Positions 30,574-38,757 of a DNA stretch of 64,000 bases are shown piece after piece; position 1 is the first letter of the stretch, and the number at the start of each line of letters is the position of its first letter. The notes beneath the pieces were generated by a model. It saw only the letters and a list, made by a program, of their open reading frames with translations. It had not been told where the DNA came from and ran no database searches. Made by a program: the position numbers and the translations under genes. The stretch is from Caribbeanibacter sp964518305. GTDB lineage: Bacteria; Gemmatimonadota; Gemmatimonadetes; Palauibacterales; Palauibacteraceae. The stretch is from NCBI GenBank assembly GCA_964518305.1, contig CAZFDK010000001.1, positions 1-64,000 of the forward strand. Reading direction: 5' to 3'.

Positions 30574-32631
30574 ATGGCCGACCTTCTGGAGAGGATCGGG
30601 CGGTTCCTCGCCGAGCTGAAGCGGCGCCAGGTCTACCGGGTCGCCGCCACCTATGCCGGCGCGGCGTTCGTCACCTGGCAGGCCACCTCCCTGCTCGTCC
30701 GAGCGCTCGACTGGCCGGATTGGGTCCTGTCCGCCGTCGTGCTGGTGGCCATCGGCGCGTTCCCGATCGTCGTCGTCCTGGCCTGGATGTACGAGATCTC
30801 CCCGGGCGGCATCCATCGACCTTCCGAGGAGTCCGGGGCAGAAGGTTCCGAACGCGTACTGTTGCCGGGATCCCGGTGGGGAATGCAGCTGGCCAGCGGG
30901 CTGCTCGCCCTCCTGGCGGCGGGCACGCTGGTCTGGCTGCTCTGGCCCCATCAGACGCTGGCGTTCGGGGAGGGGGATTCGATCGTCCTGGCCGATTTCC
31001 GAAACAGGACGGCCGATTCGACGCTGAGCGGCAGCCTTTCGACGGCGTTCCGCATCAGCCTCGAGCAGTCTCCCTACCTCAACGTCTACCCGGAGCGGAA
31101 GGTATACGAGACGCTGGAGAGGATGGGGATCGATCCGGACTCCGCGCGTCTCACCGGCGACCGGGCCCGGGAGGTCGCAGAGCGGGAGGGCGTCCCCGTG
31201 GCCGTCGTGCCGACGGTCTCCGAGGTGGCCGGGACGTATCGTGTCGGGCTGTCCATCTACCCGGCGGGCCAGGACGACGCCGCCGCGACGGCGGACGTGG
31301 AGGCCGAGAGCCGGGACGAGATCCTGGACGCTCTCGACGAGCTAGCCGTGCGTCTCCGCGAGCGTCTCGGCGAGTCGGAAGCGCAGATCGACCGCCACCG
31401 TCGTCCCCTGGCCGAGGTGACGACACCCTCGCTCACCGCCCTCAAGCTGTACTCCCGCGGGCAGGACGAGTACACCCGCGGAGATTTCGAGGAGGCCCGT
31501 CGCCTGTTTCGCCACGCGCTGGAGGTCGACAGCGCCTTCACCGGGGCCCGGGCCCAGCTCGGAATGATGGTCTTCGAGCAGTTCGACCGGAAGCGCGGGG
31601 CCGAGCTCCTCGGCAGGGCCGTGGAGAACGCCGACGGCCTGACCGAGCTCGAGAGCTTCATGATCCGGGCGTTCCACGCGTCGGTCGTGGAGGGCGACAT
31701 AGAGCGGGCGGCGGGCCTGTACCGTTCTCTGCTCGACCTGTACCCGAACCGGGCGGAGCCGCACAACAACCTGGCGCAGATCCTCCGCTACATGGGTCGC
31801 CCCGACGAGGCGGTCCACCACTATCGTCGTGCTCTGGCTATCGATTCCTCGACACATCTCTATTTCGGTGGGCTGGCCAGCACGTACCTCTACCATCTCG
31901 GCCGGGTGGACTCGGCGCTGGCGCTCTCGCGGCGGCGGGTCGAGATGGACAGCACCTACTACTGGGGCTGGGACCACCTGGGCTGGGCGTACCTCGGGGC
32001 CGACAGCGTGCGGGCCGCCCGGCGGGCGTACGAGCGGGCGGGGAAGATTCGCCGCGACGCGCGCCCCCTGCTCCGCCTCGGATACATCGAGCTGTGGGCC
32101 GATCGCCCGGCAGACGCGGCCGGGGCGTTCCGTCGCATCCTGAAGCTCGATTCCGTCGGGGCGGGTGACCGCGCCCTGGCACACTACTTCATGGGGATCG
32201 CTCTCCGGAGGATGGGACGCGACTCGGCGGCACGCCAGCGGTTCCGTCGCCACCTGGAGGTGACTGAGCGACTCGCCCGCGACTATCCTCGGAGCGCCCC
32301 GGTATATCGCATATCCGGCGCGCGTTCTCGGTCGCGCCTGGGAGAGACGGAGCGGGCCTGGGAGACGGCACGGCGGGCCCTGGCCGCCGACTCCAGCTCC
32401 GAGACGCTCCACTTCAACATGGCGCTGGTAGCCGGCATCCAGGACCGGTCGGGAGAGGCGCTGCGTCACCTGCGGGAGGCGATCCGCCAGGGTTACGGAA
32501 ACTACGTGTACATCAAAGTAAACCCCGACGTCCGCTCGCTGCGGGACCGGGAGCCGTTCCGGCGGATGGTGGACACTCTGCTTCACGTGGCCGGCGAGGG
32601 CGGTGATTCCCTGGACGCTGACGGGCAGTAG
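30574..32631 (+). CDS. Membrane-anchored TPR repeat protein
   Basis: A 685-residue protein with the same plan as its divergent neighbour. The N-terminus FLAELKRRQVYRVAATYAGA is followed by membrane helices (about 25-75 and 105-125), a TolB-N/CsgG-like domain (SIVLADFRNRTADSTLSGSL, about 140-280), and about ten TPR repeats such as EARRLFRHALEVDSAFTGAR and PNRAEPHNNLAQILRYMGRP. It probably acts as a scaffold or sensor at the inner membrane. The 182 bases between the two divergent genes contain an AT-richer stretch around 30498-30545 that should hold both promoters. The two genes look like diverged paralogues. Confidence 0.83.
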   Translation: MADLLERIGRFLAELKRRQVYRVAATYAGAAFVTWQATSLLVRALDWPDWVLSAVVLVAIGAFPIVVVLAWMYEISPGGIHRPSEESGAEGSERVLLPGSRWGMQLASGLLALLAAGTLVWLLWPHQTLAFGEGDSIVLADFRNRTADSTLSGSLSTAFRISLEQSPYLNVYPERKVYETLERMGIDPDSARLTGDRAREVAEREGVPVAVVPTVSEVAGTYRVGLSIYPAGQDDAAATADVEAESRDEILDALDELAVRLRERLGESEAQIDRHRRPLAEVTTPSLTALKLYSRGQDEYTRGDFEEARRLFRHALEVDSAFTGARAQLGMMVFEQFDRKRGAELLGRAVENADGLTELESFMIRAFHASVVEGDIERAAGLYRSLLDLYPNRAEPHNNLAQILRYMGRPDEAVHHYRRALAIDSSTHLYFGGLASTYLYHLGRVDSALALSRRRVEMDSTYYWGWDHLGWAYLGADSVRAARRAYERAGKIRRDARPLLRLGYIELWADRPADAAGAFRRILKLDSVGAGDRALAHYFMGIALRRMGRDSAARQRFRRHLEVTERLARDYPRSAPVYRISGARSRSRLGETERAWETARRALAADSSSETLHFNMALVAGIQDRSGEALRHLREAIRQGYGNYVYIKVNPDVRSLRDREPFRRMVDTLLHVAGEGGDSLDADGQ

Positions 32632-32696
32632 GCTCGGAGCCCGTCGGGCCGGGATGCAGGCCAGGTCGAGGGCGCCCCCGGCCGATACCGCCAGCG

Positions 32697-33641
32697 CTAC
32701 GTCCCGTACGCCTCACGGATCCTCCGCTCCAGCGACTTCTCCGCCGGGTTCGCGTCGAGCATCAGCGACTCCCGGGCGTCGTCCGGCAGCGCTTCCTCCG
32801 GCGCCAGTCCGACGATCTCGCTTCCGGTGACCTCGACTCCCTCCTCGTCGGCCTCCCGGCGGACGGCCCCGAACACCTCCAGCGGCGGCACGCTTCGCAC
32901 CTTGAGGAGGTTCGTCGAGACCTGAGCCCTGCCGCCGACTTCGAAGCCCAGGGCCTGCACGTGGGGTAGCCCGCCGTTCGAGGAGCGAATGGAACGGGCG
33001 ATCCGTCGGGCGACCTCCGCGTCGTCGGTGTCGAGAAAAATATTGTAGGCGACCAGGATCCGGCGGGCCCCCACGGCGGTGGCGCCGGCAGAGCGATGCA
33101 CGCGGGGCGGGCCGAAGTCGGGCTTCCGGTCCGGGTCGGATTCGATCTTCTCGCGGAGGGTCTCGAAGCCGCCCTTCCGGAAGCTCGCCGGCACGTCCCG
33201 TCCGGCCCGCCTGGCTGCCTCCCCGTAAAGGAACACGGGAATCCGGAGCTCGTCCGCGATCCGCCGTCCCACCCGCCCGGCCAGCGTCACGCACCGATGG
33301 ATGTCGGCTCCCCGGCTGCCGCCCAGGTCCCGTCCATCGAGCGGCACGAACGGCACGACGTCCGTGGCGCCGATGCGCGGATGCTCTCCTTCGTGCTCTC
33401 TCAGGTCGATCCGTCGCGCGGCCTCCACGACGGTGTGGAAGACGGCCTTGCCGAGGGGGTCCGGCGCCCCGACCAGGGTGAGCACGGTTCGGTTGTGCCA
33501 GCGGTCGGGGGCCACGTCCAGGACCTTCGTCCCGTGGACGGAGGCCGCGGCGCCCGCCAGCTCGTCGATGAGATCACGGTCGCGTCCCTCACTGACGTTC
33601 GGGACGCACTCGACCAGCGGCTCGTCGACGGGGGAGCTCAC
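32697..33641 (-). CDS. Glutamate formimidoyltransferase
   Basis: A 314-residue cytoplasmic enzyme equivalent to the formiminotransferase domain of FtcD. The N-terminus LVECVPNVSEGRD is diagnostic. GEHPRIGATDVVPFVPL near 85-101 contains the catalytic His region. ILVAYNIFLDTDDAEVARRI and VSTNLLKVRSVPPLEVF mark the second subdomain. It transfers the formimino group of N-formiminoglutamate (from histidine breakdown) to tetrahydrofolate. The cyclodeaminase domain and the hut genes are not in the window. It starts six bases after the stop of the bactofilin-like gene. Confidence 0.92.
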   Translation of the reverse strand: MSSPVDEPLVECVPNVSEGRDRDLIDELAGAAASVHGTKVLDVAPDRWHNRTVLTLVGAPDPLGKAVFHTVVEAARRIDLREHEGEHPRIGATDVVPFVPLDGRDLGGSRGADIHRCVTLAGRVGRRIADELRIPVFLYGEAARRAGRDVPASFRKGGFETLREKIESDPDRKPDFGPPRVHRSAGATAVGARRILVAYNIFLDTDDAEVARRIARSIRSSNGGLPHVQALGFEVGGRAQVSTNLLKVRSVPPLEVFGAVRREADEEGVEVTGSEIVGLAPEEALPDDARESLMLDANPAEKSLERRIREAYGT

Positions 33642-33647
33642 GGGAGC

Positions 33648-34823
33648 TCAGGTAGCGGCTTCGCCGGACGCCGATCCGGCCGCACCCGCGCCCCCCGCGC
33701 TCCGCAGCGTGATCGCGGCGGCACCGACGCCGAAGGCCGTAGCCAGCACCTGTACGAGCGCTCCGAGCCATGGCACGAGGCCCACGAGGAAGAGGAGGGC
33801 ACCACCCACCAGGAAGTCGAGGAGGATCTTCCGCCGCCCCTGTCCCGAACGGTCGCCCAGGACGATGTCCCCGATCCAGAGGGCCAGGACGGCGCGGGCC
33901 GTATAGAGGGTGAAGGCGAAGAGGGCTGCTCCCGCGAGGGCCAGCGGTATCCCGACCACCGTGATGAGCGAGGTCAGGAGGAGAGCCGGAACCGCCAGCA
34001 GGGCGATCAGGCCGATACCGAGAGACGGGAGCGGCTTCGCCCGGCCGCTCTGCAGCAGTCGGCCGGCGCTTCCGGGGAACAGCACTCCGAGGACGAGTCC
34101 CGTGAAGAGGAACGCGGCGAGGCCGAGAAGCCCTCCCACCCAGCCGGACACCTGCGGGACCCATCCGGGCACCGGCGGCTGCTCCATCGGCTCCCTGGTG
34201 ACCGCTCCCTCCACCACGGCGTCCGGGGCGCGATCGAGAGCGTTCGGCGACTGGTAGCTGAGGTCGCCCCGGATCCGGGCTCCGGGACCCAGCGACAGGT
34301 GATCGGCGGCGACCCGGACGTCGCCGTCCACGGTGCCGTCGATGCGGACTTCCCCCCCCCCGGTCAGGAGCGAGCCGCGGACCGGTCCCGCGACCTCGAC
34401 GCTGCCGCCGGCCAGGTAGACATTGCCTTCCACCTCTGCTGTATCGTCGAGTCGGACATCGCCCCCGGCCAGGGTCACGTTGCGACCCACGGTCGAGTGC
34501 AGTTGAACCTGTGCGCCGGCCGCGCGCACGCTGCCCGTGACTCGACCCCGGATCCCCACGCGGCCGCCGGCCCCGAGCACGTCACCGGCGACAGGCGCCT
34601 CCACGCTGACCTGCCCGCCGGTGACCATCGCGTCGCCGGCCACGCTGTCCCGGAGGGTCACGGCCATGCCCGCGGCGACGCGATCGGGGCCGACGGAGAG
34701 CGTCTGGTTGCCGGCGATCTGCCCGAAGCCGTCCTGGAGGACCGGGCGTTCGGCCGTCGGTGACAACCCGACGGTGACGCCGACTCCGAGGGCGGCGAAG
34801 AGGGTGATGAGCCTCGTCGTCAT
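33648..34823 (-). CDS. Exported polymer-forming (bactofilin-like) membrane protein
   Basis: A 391-residue protein. A signal peptide (about 1-20) precedes a right-handed beta-helix of short repeats (DSVAGDAMVTGGQVSVEAPV, GDVLGAGGRVGIRGRVTG and so on, about 40-200), as in polymer-forming cytoskeletal proteins. About five membrane helices follow (about 230-375). This signal-helix-TM order places the beta-helix outside the cytoplasm, unlike true bactofilins. It may help to organise the envelope. The chosen ATG gives a proper signal peptide; longer in-frame extensions upstream have no similarity. Confidence 0.8.
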   Translation of the reverse strand: MTTRLITLFAALGVGVTVGLSPTAERPVLQDGFGQIAGNQTLSVGPDRVAAGMAVTLRDSVAGDAMVTGGQVSVEAPVAGDVLGAGGRVGIRGRVTGSVRAAGAQVQLHSTVGRNVTLAGGDVRLDDTAEVEGNVYLAGGSVEVAGPVRGSLLTGGGEVRIDGTVDGDVRVAADHLSLGPGARIRGDLSYQSPNALDRAPDAVVEGAVTREPMEQPPVPGWVPQVSGWVGGLLGLAAFLFTGLVLGVLFPGSAGRLLQSGRAKPLPSLGIGLIALLAVPALLLTSLITVVGIPLALAGAALFAFTLYTARAVLALWIGDIVLGDRSGQGRRKILLDFLVGGALLFLVGLVPWLGALVQVLATAFGVGAAAITLRSAGGAGAAGSASGEAAT

Positions 34824-35285
34824 GGGGGCGTCCCGTGTCGGAGTGGGCCCGATCGGAGCGTGAAAGCCATCCTTCTCTTCCAATGTATACGGGTGCCGTT
34901 CGCGAATCGACGTACGTCCTGCGGTTGGGGTGGGAGCCCGACGGCTGATGCGCCGCTTCCACGGAGCCGTCGATCGCGATGGCCGTTCCCCTCGAAGAAC
35001 CGCGAGGCGCTCCGACGCTCCGGCGCGGCTCGGCGGCGGTTTCGGGTTCGGTTTTTGCACTTCGACCTCAACGAGGGGATCTTTTACGTCCGCGGACGGA
35101 CATCTCCTCCGGCGGCATCTTCGCAGGGGCCGCCGTCCCGGGCTCCGTTCCAGCGCGACGCCGATCGGGCGGATGCCGAGAAAGGAGGCCTTTCGCCGCC
35201 GGGTCAGACGGACGGTGCCGATCAGGGGGATGGCCGTTGCCGCGGGTCGAGCAGGAACAGCCAGGAGTTCAACCGAGGTGAACCG
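34824..35285. other. 462-base divergent intergenic region
   Basis: Lies between the minus-strand bactofilin-like gene and the plus-strand fructose-bisphosphatase. It must hold both promoters. I see an AT-richer patch around 35040-35090, a short inverted repeat GAAAGG-AGG-CCTTTC at 35180-35194, and a Shine-Dalgarno GAGGTGA five bases before the phosphatase ATG. No riboswitch, tRNA or convincing small gene was recognised. Confidence 0.5.
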
Positions 35286-36458
35286 ATGCTGACGATCAGT
35301 GCGATCAAGGCCGACGTGGGCGGTGTGGGCGGCCACACGAAGCCGTCAGAGAGCATGATGGAGGTGTCCCGGAAGAAGCTGGAGGAGGCGGTCGATCGGG
35401 GCATGCTCACCGATTTCGACGTCACGCACACCGGTGACGACGTGTGCCTCCTCATGGTGCATTGTGAAGGTACCGACGACCCGGAGATCCACGACTTCGC
35501 CTGGGACGTCTTCGAGGAGGCGACCCGGGTGGCGCAGGACGAGGGACTGTACGGCGCCGGGCAGGATCTGCTGGCCGACGCCCCCTCTGGCAATGTCCGG
35601 GGTGCCGGTCCCGGTGCCGCCGAGATCGAGTTCGACGAGACCGCCGAGGAACGCTCGGCCGAGCCGTTCATGATCTTCACCTCGGACAAGTCCGGGCCGG
35701 GCGCCTTCAACTTTCCCATGTACGCGGTCTTCACCAGCCCGATGTACTGCGCCGGCCTCATGCTTCCGAAGATGAAGGAAGGATTCACCTTCCGAGTCAT
35801 CGACATGGAGTACGCGGGAGGCGATCGGGTCATCGAGCTGGACACGCCCGAGGAGCACCTGGATCTGGCCATGCTGCTCCGCGACGAGAACCGGTTTGGG
35901 ATCAAGTCGATCCACCACCGGAAGTGGCCCGAGCAGCAGGTCGTCTCGATCTCGACGGATCGCCTGCACACCATCGCCGGAGAGTACAAGGGGAAGGACG
36001 ACCCGGTGGCGATCGTCCGGACCCAGAACATCTTCCCGGCACCGGAAGAGATCCTCAGCCCGTACCTCACCGCCCACTACGTGGCCGGCGACGCCCGGGG
36101 CAGCCACCACATGCCCCTGATGCCGATCTCCATCAACAGCACCGTGGCCGGTCCCTACTGCCTGCCGCTGGTGTCGGCCGTCGCGTACTCCGTCAACCAG
36201 GAGGGCGAGCTCTCGGAGCGGGTCGACGTCTTCGGCAACGAGGTCTGGGACGAGACGCGCCGGAAGGCGCAGCAGAAGGCGGACGAGATTCGCCGCCAGG
36301 GCTTCGTCGGGCCGGCGATGCTTCCGATGCAGGAGCTCGAGTACAGCTCCTTCCGCGACACGCTGGAGCGCCTCGAGGGGCAGTTTCAGCGCGTCGACGG
36401 CGCGAAGCCGGAGCGCGAGCGCACCACCGTGTCCGGTGGCATGGACGAGGTGGACTGA
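35286..36458 (+). CDS. Archaeal-type (class V) fructose-1,6-bisphosphate aldolase/phosphatase
   Basis: A 390-residue protein with the class V FBPase hallmarks: the N-terminal LTISAIKADVGGVGGHTKPS with metal-binding Asp and His, DVTHTGDDVCLLM near 45, PSGNVRGAGPG near 100, and DKSGPGAFNFPMYAVFTSP near 135. The segment with Tyr and Lys used by the bifunctional aldolase is present (AGEYKGKDDPVAIVRTQNIF near 240). It would make fructose 6-phosphate for gluconeogenesis, possibly performing the aldolase step too. The enzyme is typical of archaea and deep-branching or thermophilic bacteria. Start set at the ATG behind GAGGTGA. Confidence 0.93.
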   Translation: MLTISAIKADVGGVGGHTKPSESMMEVSRKKLEEAVDRGMLTDFDVTHTGDDVCLLMVHCEGTDDPEIHDFAWDVFEEATRVAQDEGLYGAGQDLLADAPSGNVRGAGPGAAEIEFDETAEERSAEPFMIFTSDKSGPGAFNFPMYAVFTSPMYCAGLMLPKMKEGFTFRVIDMEYAGGDRVIELDTPEEHLDLAMLLRDENRFGIKSIHHRKWPEQQVVSISTDRLHTIAGEYKGKDDPVAIVRTQNIFPAPEEILSPYLTAHYVAGDARGSHHMPLMPISINSTVAGPYCLPLVSAVAYSVNQEGELSERVDVFGNEVWDETRRKAQQKADEIRRQGFVGPAMLPMQELEYSSFRDTLERLEGQFQRVDGAKPERERTTVSGGMDEVD

Positions 36459-36798
36459 GGCTCGGAACCGAGGTTCGGAGCGGACCGCGCGATCGGGTAT
36501 CTGGCCCGGGCGGCCCCCTGCTCTGAGCGTCGGGCGGGGCCGGCCCGGGCTTCCGAAATGGAGATGCCCGTGGCCGGACTGCCGCGCCGGACGGAAGGGG
36601 GGGTGGAACGTGGCGGATGCGTTGTAGTATACAACTTGGGCTTCTCCCCTGACCCTCCAGCTGGCACTGGCGGGACGTTCCGGACTCGAACCGGCGCCGC
36701 GAACTGCACGACGAAACCCGAAGTTCCTGTTTTCGCGGGTGCGCCCGCTCGACGGCGCCAGATGACACCCAGATTCATATCCAACAGCCACGCGCACC
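36459..36798. other. 340-base intergenic region upstream of the GntR gene
   Basis: Contains the GntR-type operator described separately and an AT-richer stretch before the regulator gene. Apart from these I see no gene, RNA or repeat in it. Confidence 0.5.
36621..36635. promoter_or_regulatory. GntR-type operator
   Basis: GTTGTA-GTA-TACAAC is a perfect 6-base inverted repeat with a 3-base centre. It resembles the TTGTATACAA-like sites bound by FadR-subfamily GntR proteins, one of which is encoded 160 bases downstream. Autoregulation is the simplest reading. Confidence 0.6.
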
Positions 36799-37530
36799 AT
36801 GACCAGTGCTGAAGTCGATCCAGGCGACGGCGCGGGAGCGACTTCCGGTGACCGCTCCGGCGAGACATACAGTCGCCTGCGTGACCTCATCGTCCGCGGC
36901 CAGCTCGCCCCGGGTAGCCGAATCATCGAGACGGACGTCGCAGACCGGCTCGGGGTCAGCCGCACGCCGGTTCGCTCGGCGCTCCAGCGGCTGGAGCAGG
37001 AGGGGTTCATCGACTCGGATGACCGGGACGGCGGCCGGGCCCGTCCGGTGGTCGCTCCCCTGACCAAGGAGGACGCGCGGGAGCTGATGTATCTGCTGGG
37101 GTCGCTCGAGAGCCTGGCCGCCCGCTGGACGGCCCGCCTGGAGGACGAGGAGCGAGAGTCCGTCGTCGAGGAGATGCGAGCCGTGAACGACAGGATGATC
37201 GAGGAGGCCGAGTCCGAGCAGCCGGATCGCAACCGCTTCTTCGACATGGACGCGCGGTTCCACCGCGCGTTCGTGGAGCCCGGGGCGGGATCGCGCCTCA
37301 AGAAGCTGAATGCCTCGTATCGCCCACAGACCGAGCGGTACGTTCGCTTCTACGTGACCACCCACCAGTACTCGCTGGATCGCTCGCTGAGGGAGCACCG
37401 CGAGATCATCGAGGCCATCGAGGTCGGGGATTCGGAGCGCGCCGAGGACGCCGTCGAGCAGAACTGGCGGAGCGCCGAAGAGCGCCTGCAGCGCGACATC
37501 GAAATGGCCGGAGAGCGCGGAAGCTGGTAG
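36799..37530 (+). CDS. GntR-family regulator with FCD domain
   Basis: A 243-residue repressor-like protein. The winged helix is at about 22-85: YSRLRDLIVRGQLAPGSRII, then ETDVADRLGVSRTPVRSALQ and RLEQEGFI. The all-helical FCD ligand domain follows, with FFDMDARFHRAFVEPG near 145 and SLREHREIIEAIEVGD near 200. The Asp and His residues of FCD metal sites are visible there. Such proteins respond to small carboxylates. Candidates for control are its own gene and the convergent amidohydrolase/racemase genes, which is inference. Confidence 0.9.
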   Translation: MTSAEVDPGDGAGATSGDRSGETYSRLRDLIVRGQLAPGSRIIETDVADRLGVSRTPVRSALQRLEQEGFIDSDDRDGGRARPVVAPLTKEDARELMYLLGSLESLAARWTARLEDEERESVVEEMRAVNDRMIEEAESEQPDRNRFFDMDARFHRAFVEPGAGSRLKKLNASYRPQTERYVRFYVTTHQYSLDRSLREHREIIEAIEVGDSERAEDAVEQNWRSAEERLQRDIEMAGERGSW

Positions 37531-37533
37531 GGC

Positions 37534-38757
37534 TCAGCCCGGCGTCCCGCCGCGGGCGGCCACTCGGGCGATCCGGGCCAGTACCGCGCTTCCCACGAAG
37601 ACCGCTTCCTCGGCGGCCACGAAGCGCGGCGAGTGCGTTCCCGCGCCGGGGTCGGGCTCGGCGCCCGGCTCCCGAGCCCCGAGCCTGAGGAAAGCCCCGG
37701 GAATCTCCTTCAGGTAGAAGGCGAAGTCTTCCCCTGCCATGTTCGGCCTCTCGAGCGTGGCTGCGGCGTCCTCCCCGAGCAGCTCTCCCACCGCCTGCCG
37801 GGCCCATCCGGCTTCCCGCGGCTCGTTCACGGCCGGCGGAACGCCCGATCGGATTCGGACGTCGGCCTCCAGCCGGTGGGTCTCCGCCACCGACTCCGCC
37901 ACCCGGGCCACCTCCTCCACCAGGAGCGATCGCGCCTCCGGTTCGGTGGCCCGGACCGTTCCCCGCACGACCCCCTGGTCCGGGACCACGTTGTCGGCCT
38001 CGCCCGCGCGGAGCACCGTGGCGCTCACGACGCCGGTCTGGCCGGGATGCAGCCGGCGCGGCGTGAGGGAATAGAGGGTCGACACGAGGGAGGCGAGCGC
38101 CGGAATGGGGTCCCGGGACTCGTGCGGCTTGGCCGCGTGGCTGCCGGCGCCGCGGAGCCGGATCGTGAAGAAGTCGGCGGAAGCGGCGATAGGCCCGTCC
38201 TTCACCACGACCTGGCCCACCGGCAGCTCGCTGTCCACGTGCCCGCCGAAGATGGCCGCGACTCCGTCCAGCGCTCCGCTCTCCAGGACCGCCTTCGCTC
38301 CCTCTCCCTTCTCCTCGGCCGGCTGGAGCAAGACAAGGACATCTGATTCCGCCGGCTCCCGTGCCAGCAGCGCCGCGGCCCCCACGGCCCAGGACGCGTG
38401 GACATCGTGTCCGCAGGCGTGCATCACGCCGGGGTTCTCCGAGGAGAAAGGAAGGCCGGTCTGCTCCTGGATCGGTAGGGCGTCGATGTCGCCGCGGATC
38501 GCCACCGGCCTCGCTTCGGGATTTCGCCCCGGGATTCGTGCCAGCAGCCCGGTCTTCGCCACCGATCGCATCTCGGATACGGAGAGGTCGTCCAGCGCCT
38601 CCGCCAGCCGGCGTTGCGTCTCCTCCTCCTGCCAGGAGAGCTCCGGGTGACGGTGCAGGGAGCGGCGCAGCTCCCGCAGCCGGCCCTCGAGTCCGGGCGG
38701 AAACAGGTTCCGCACAGCGTCGGGAATGGCGCCGCGCTCCTCGCTCGCCGGCGTCAC
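37534..38757 (-). CDS. M20 family amidohydrolase (N-acyl-amino acid hydrolase-like)
   Basis: A 407-residue metal-dependent amidohydrolase. Typical segments are LHRHPELSWQEEETQRRLAE, VAIRGDIDALPIQEQTGLPF, MHACGHDVHASWAVGAAALL and LVLLQPAEEKGEGA, which supply the metal ligands Cys/His/Glu of the aminoacylase/carboxypeptidase-like subgroup. PNMAGEDFAFYL near 345 holds the last ligand. The GTG start overlaps the stop of the racemase-type enolase gene (GTGA). Together they suggest removal of an N-acyl group after epimerisation of an N-acyl amino acid. Confidence 0.9.
   Translation of the reverse strand: MTPASEERGAIPDAVRNLFPPGLEGRLRELRRSLHRHPELSWQEEETQRRLAEALDDLSVSEMRSVAKTGLLARIPGRNPEARPVAIRGDIDALPIQEQTGLPFSSENPGVMHACGHDVHASWAVGAAALLAREPAESDVLVLLQPAEEKGEGAKAVLESGALDGVAAIFGGHVDSELPVGQVVVKDGPIAASADFFTIRLRGAGSHAAKPHESRDPIPALASLVSTLYSLTPRRLHPGQTGVVSATVLRAGEADNVVPDQGVVRGTVRATEPEARSLLVEEVARVAESVAETHRLEADVRIRSGVPPAVNEPREAGWARQAVGELLGEDAAATLERPNMAGEDFAFYLKEIPGAFLRLGAREPGAEPDPGAGTHSPRFVAAEEAVFVGSAVLARIARVAARGGTPG

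Noticed and set aside
34824..35285. A riboswitch upstream of the fructose-bisphosphatase
   Set aside because: Only a short 6-base inverted repeat was seen; no conserved riboswitch core was recognised.
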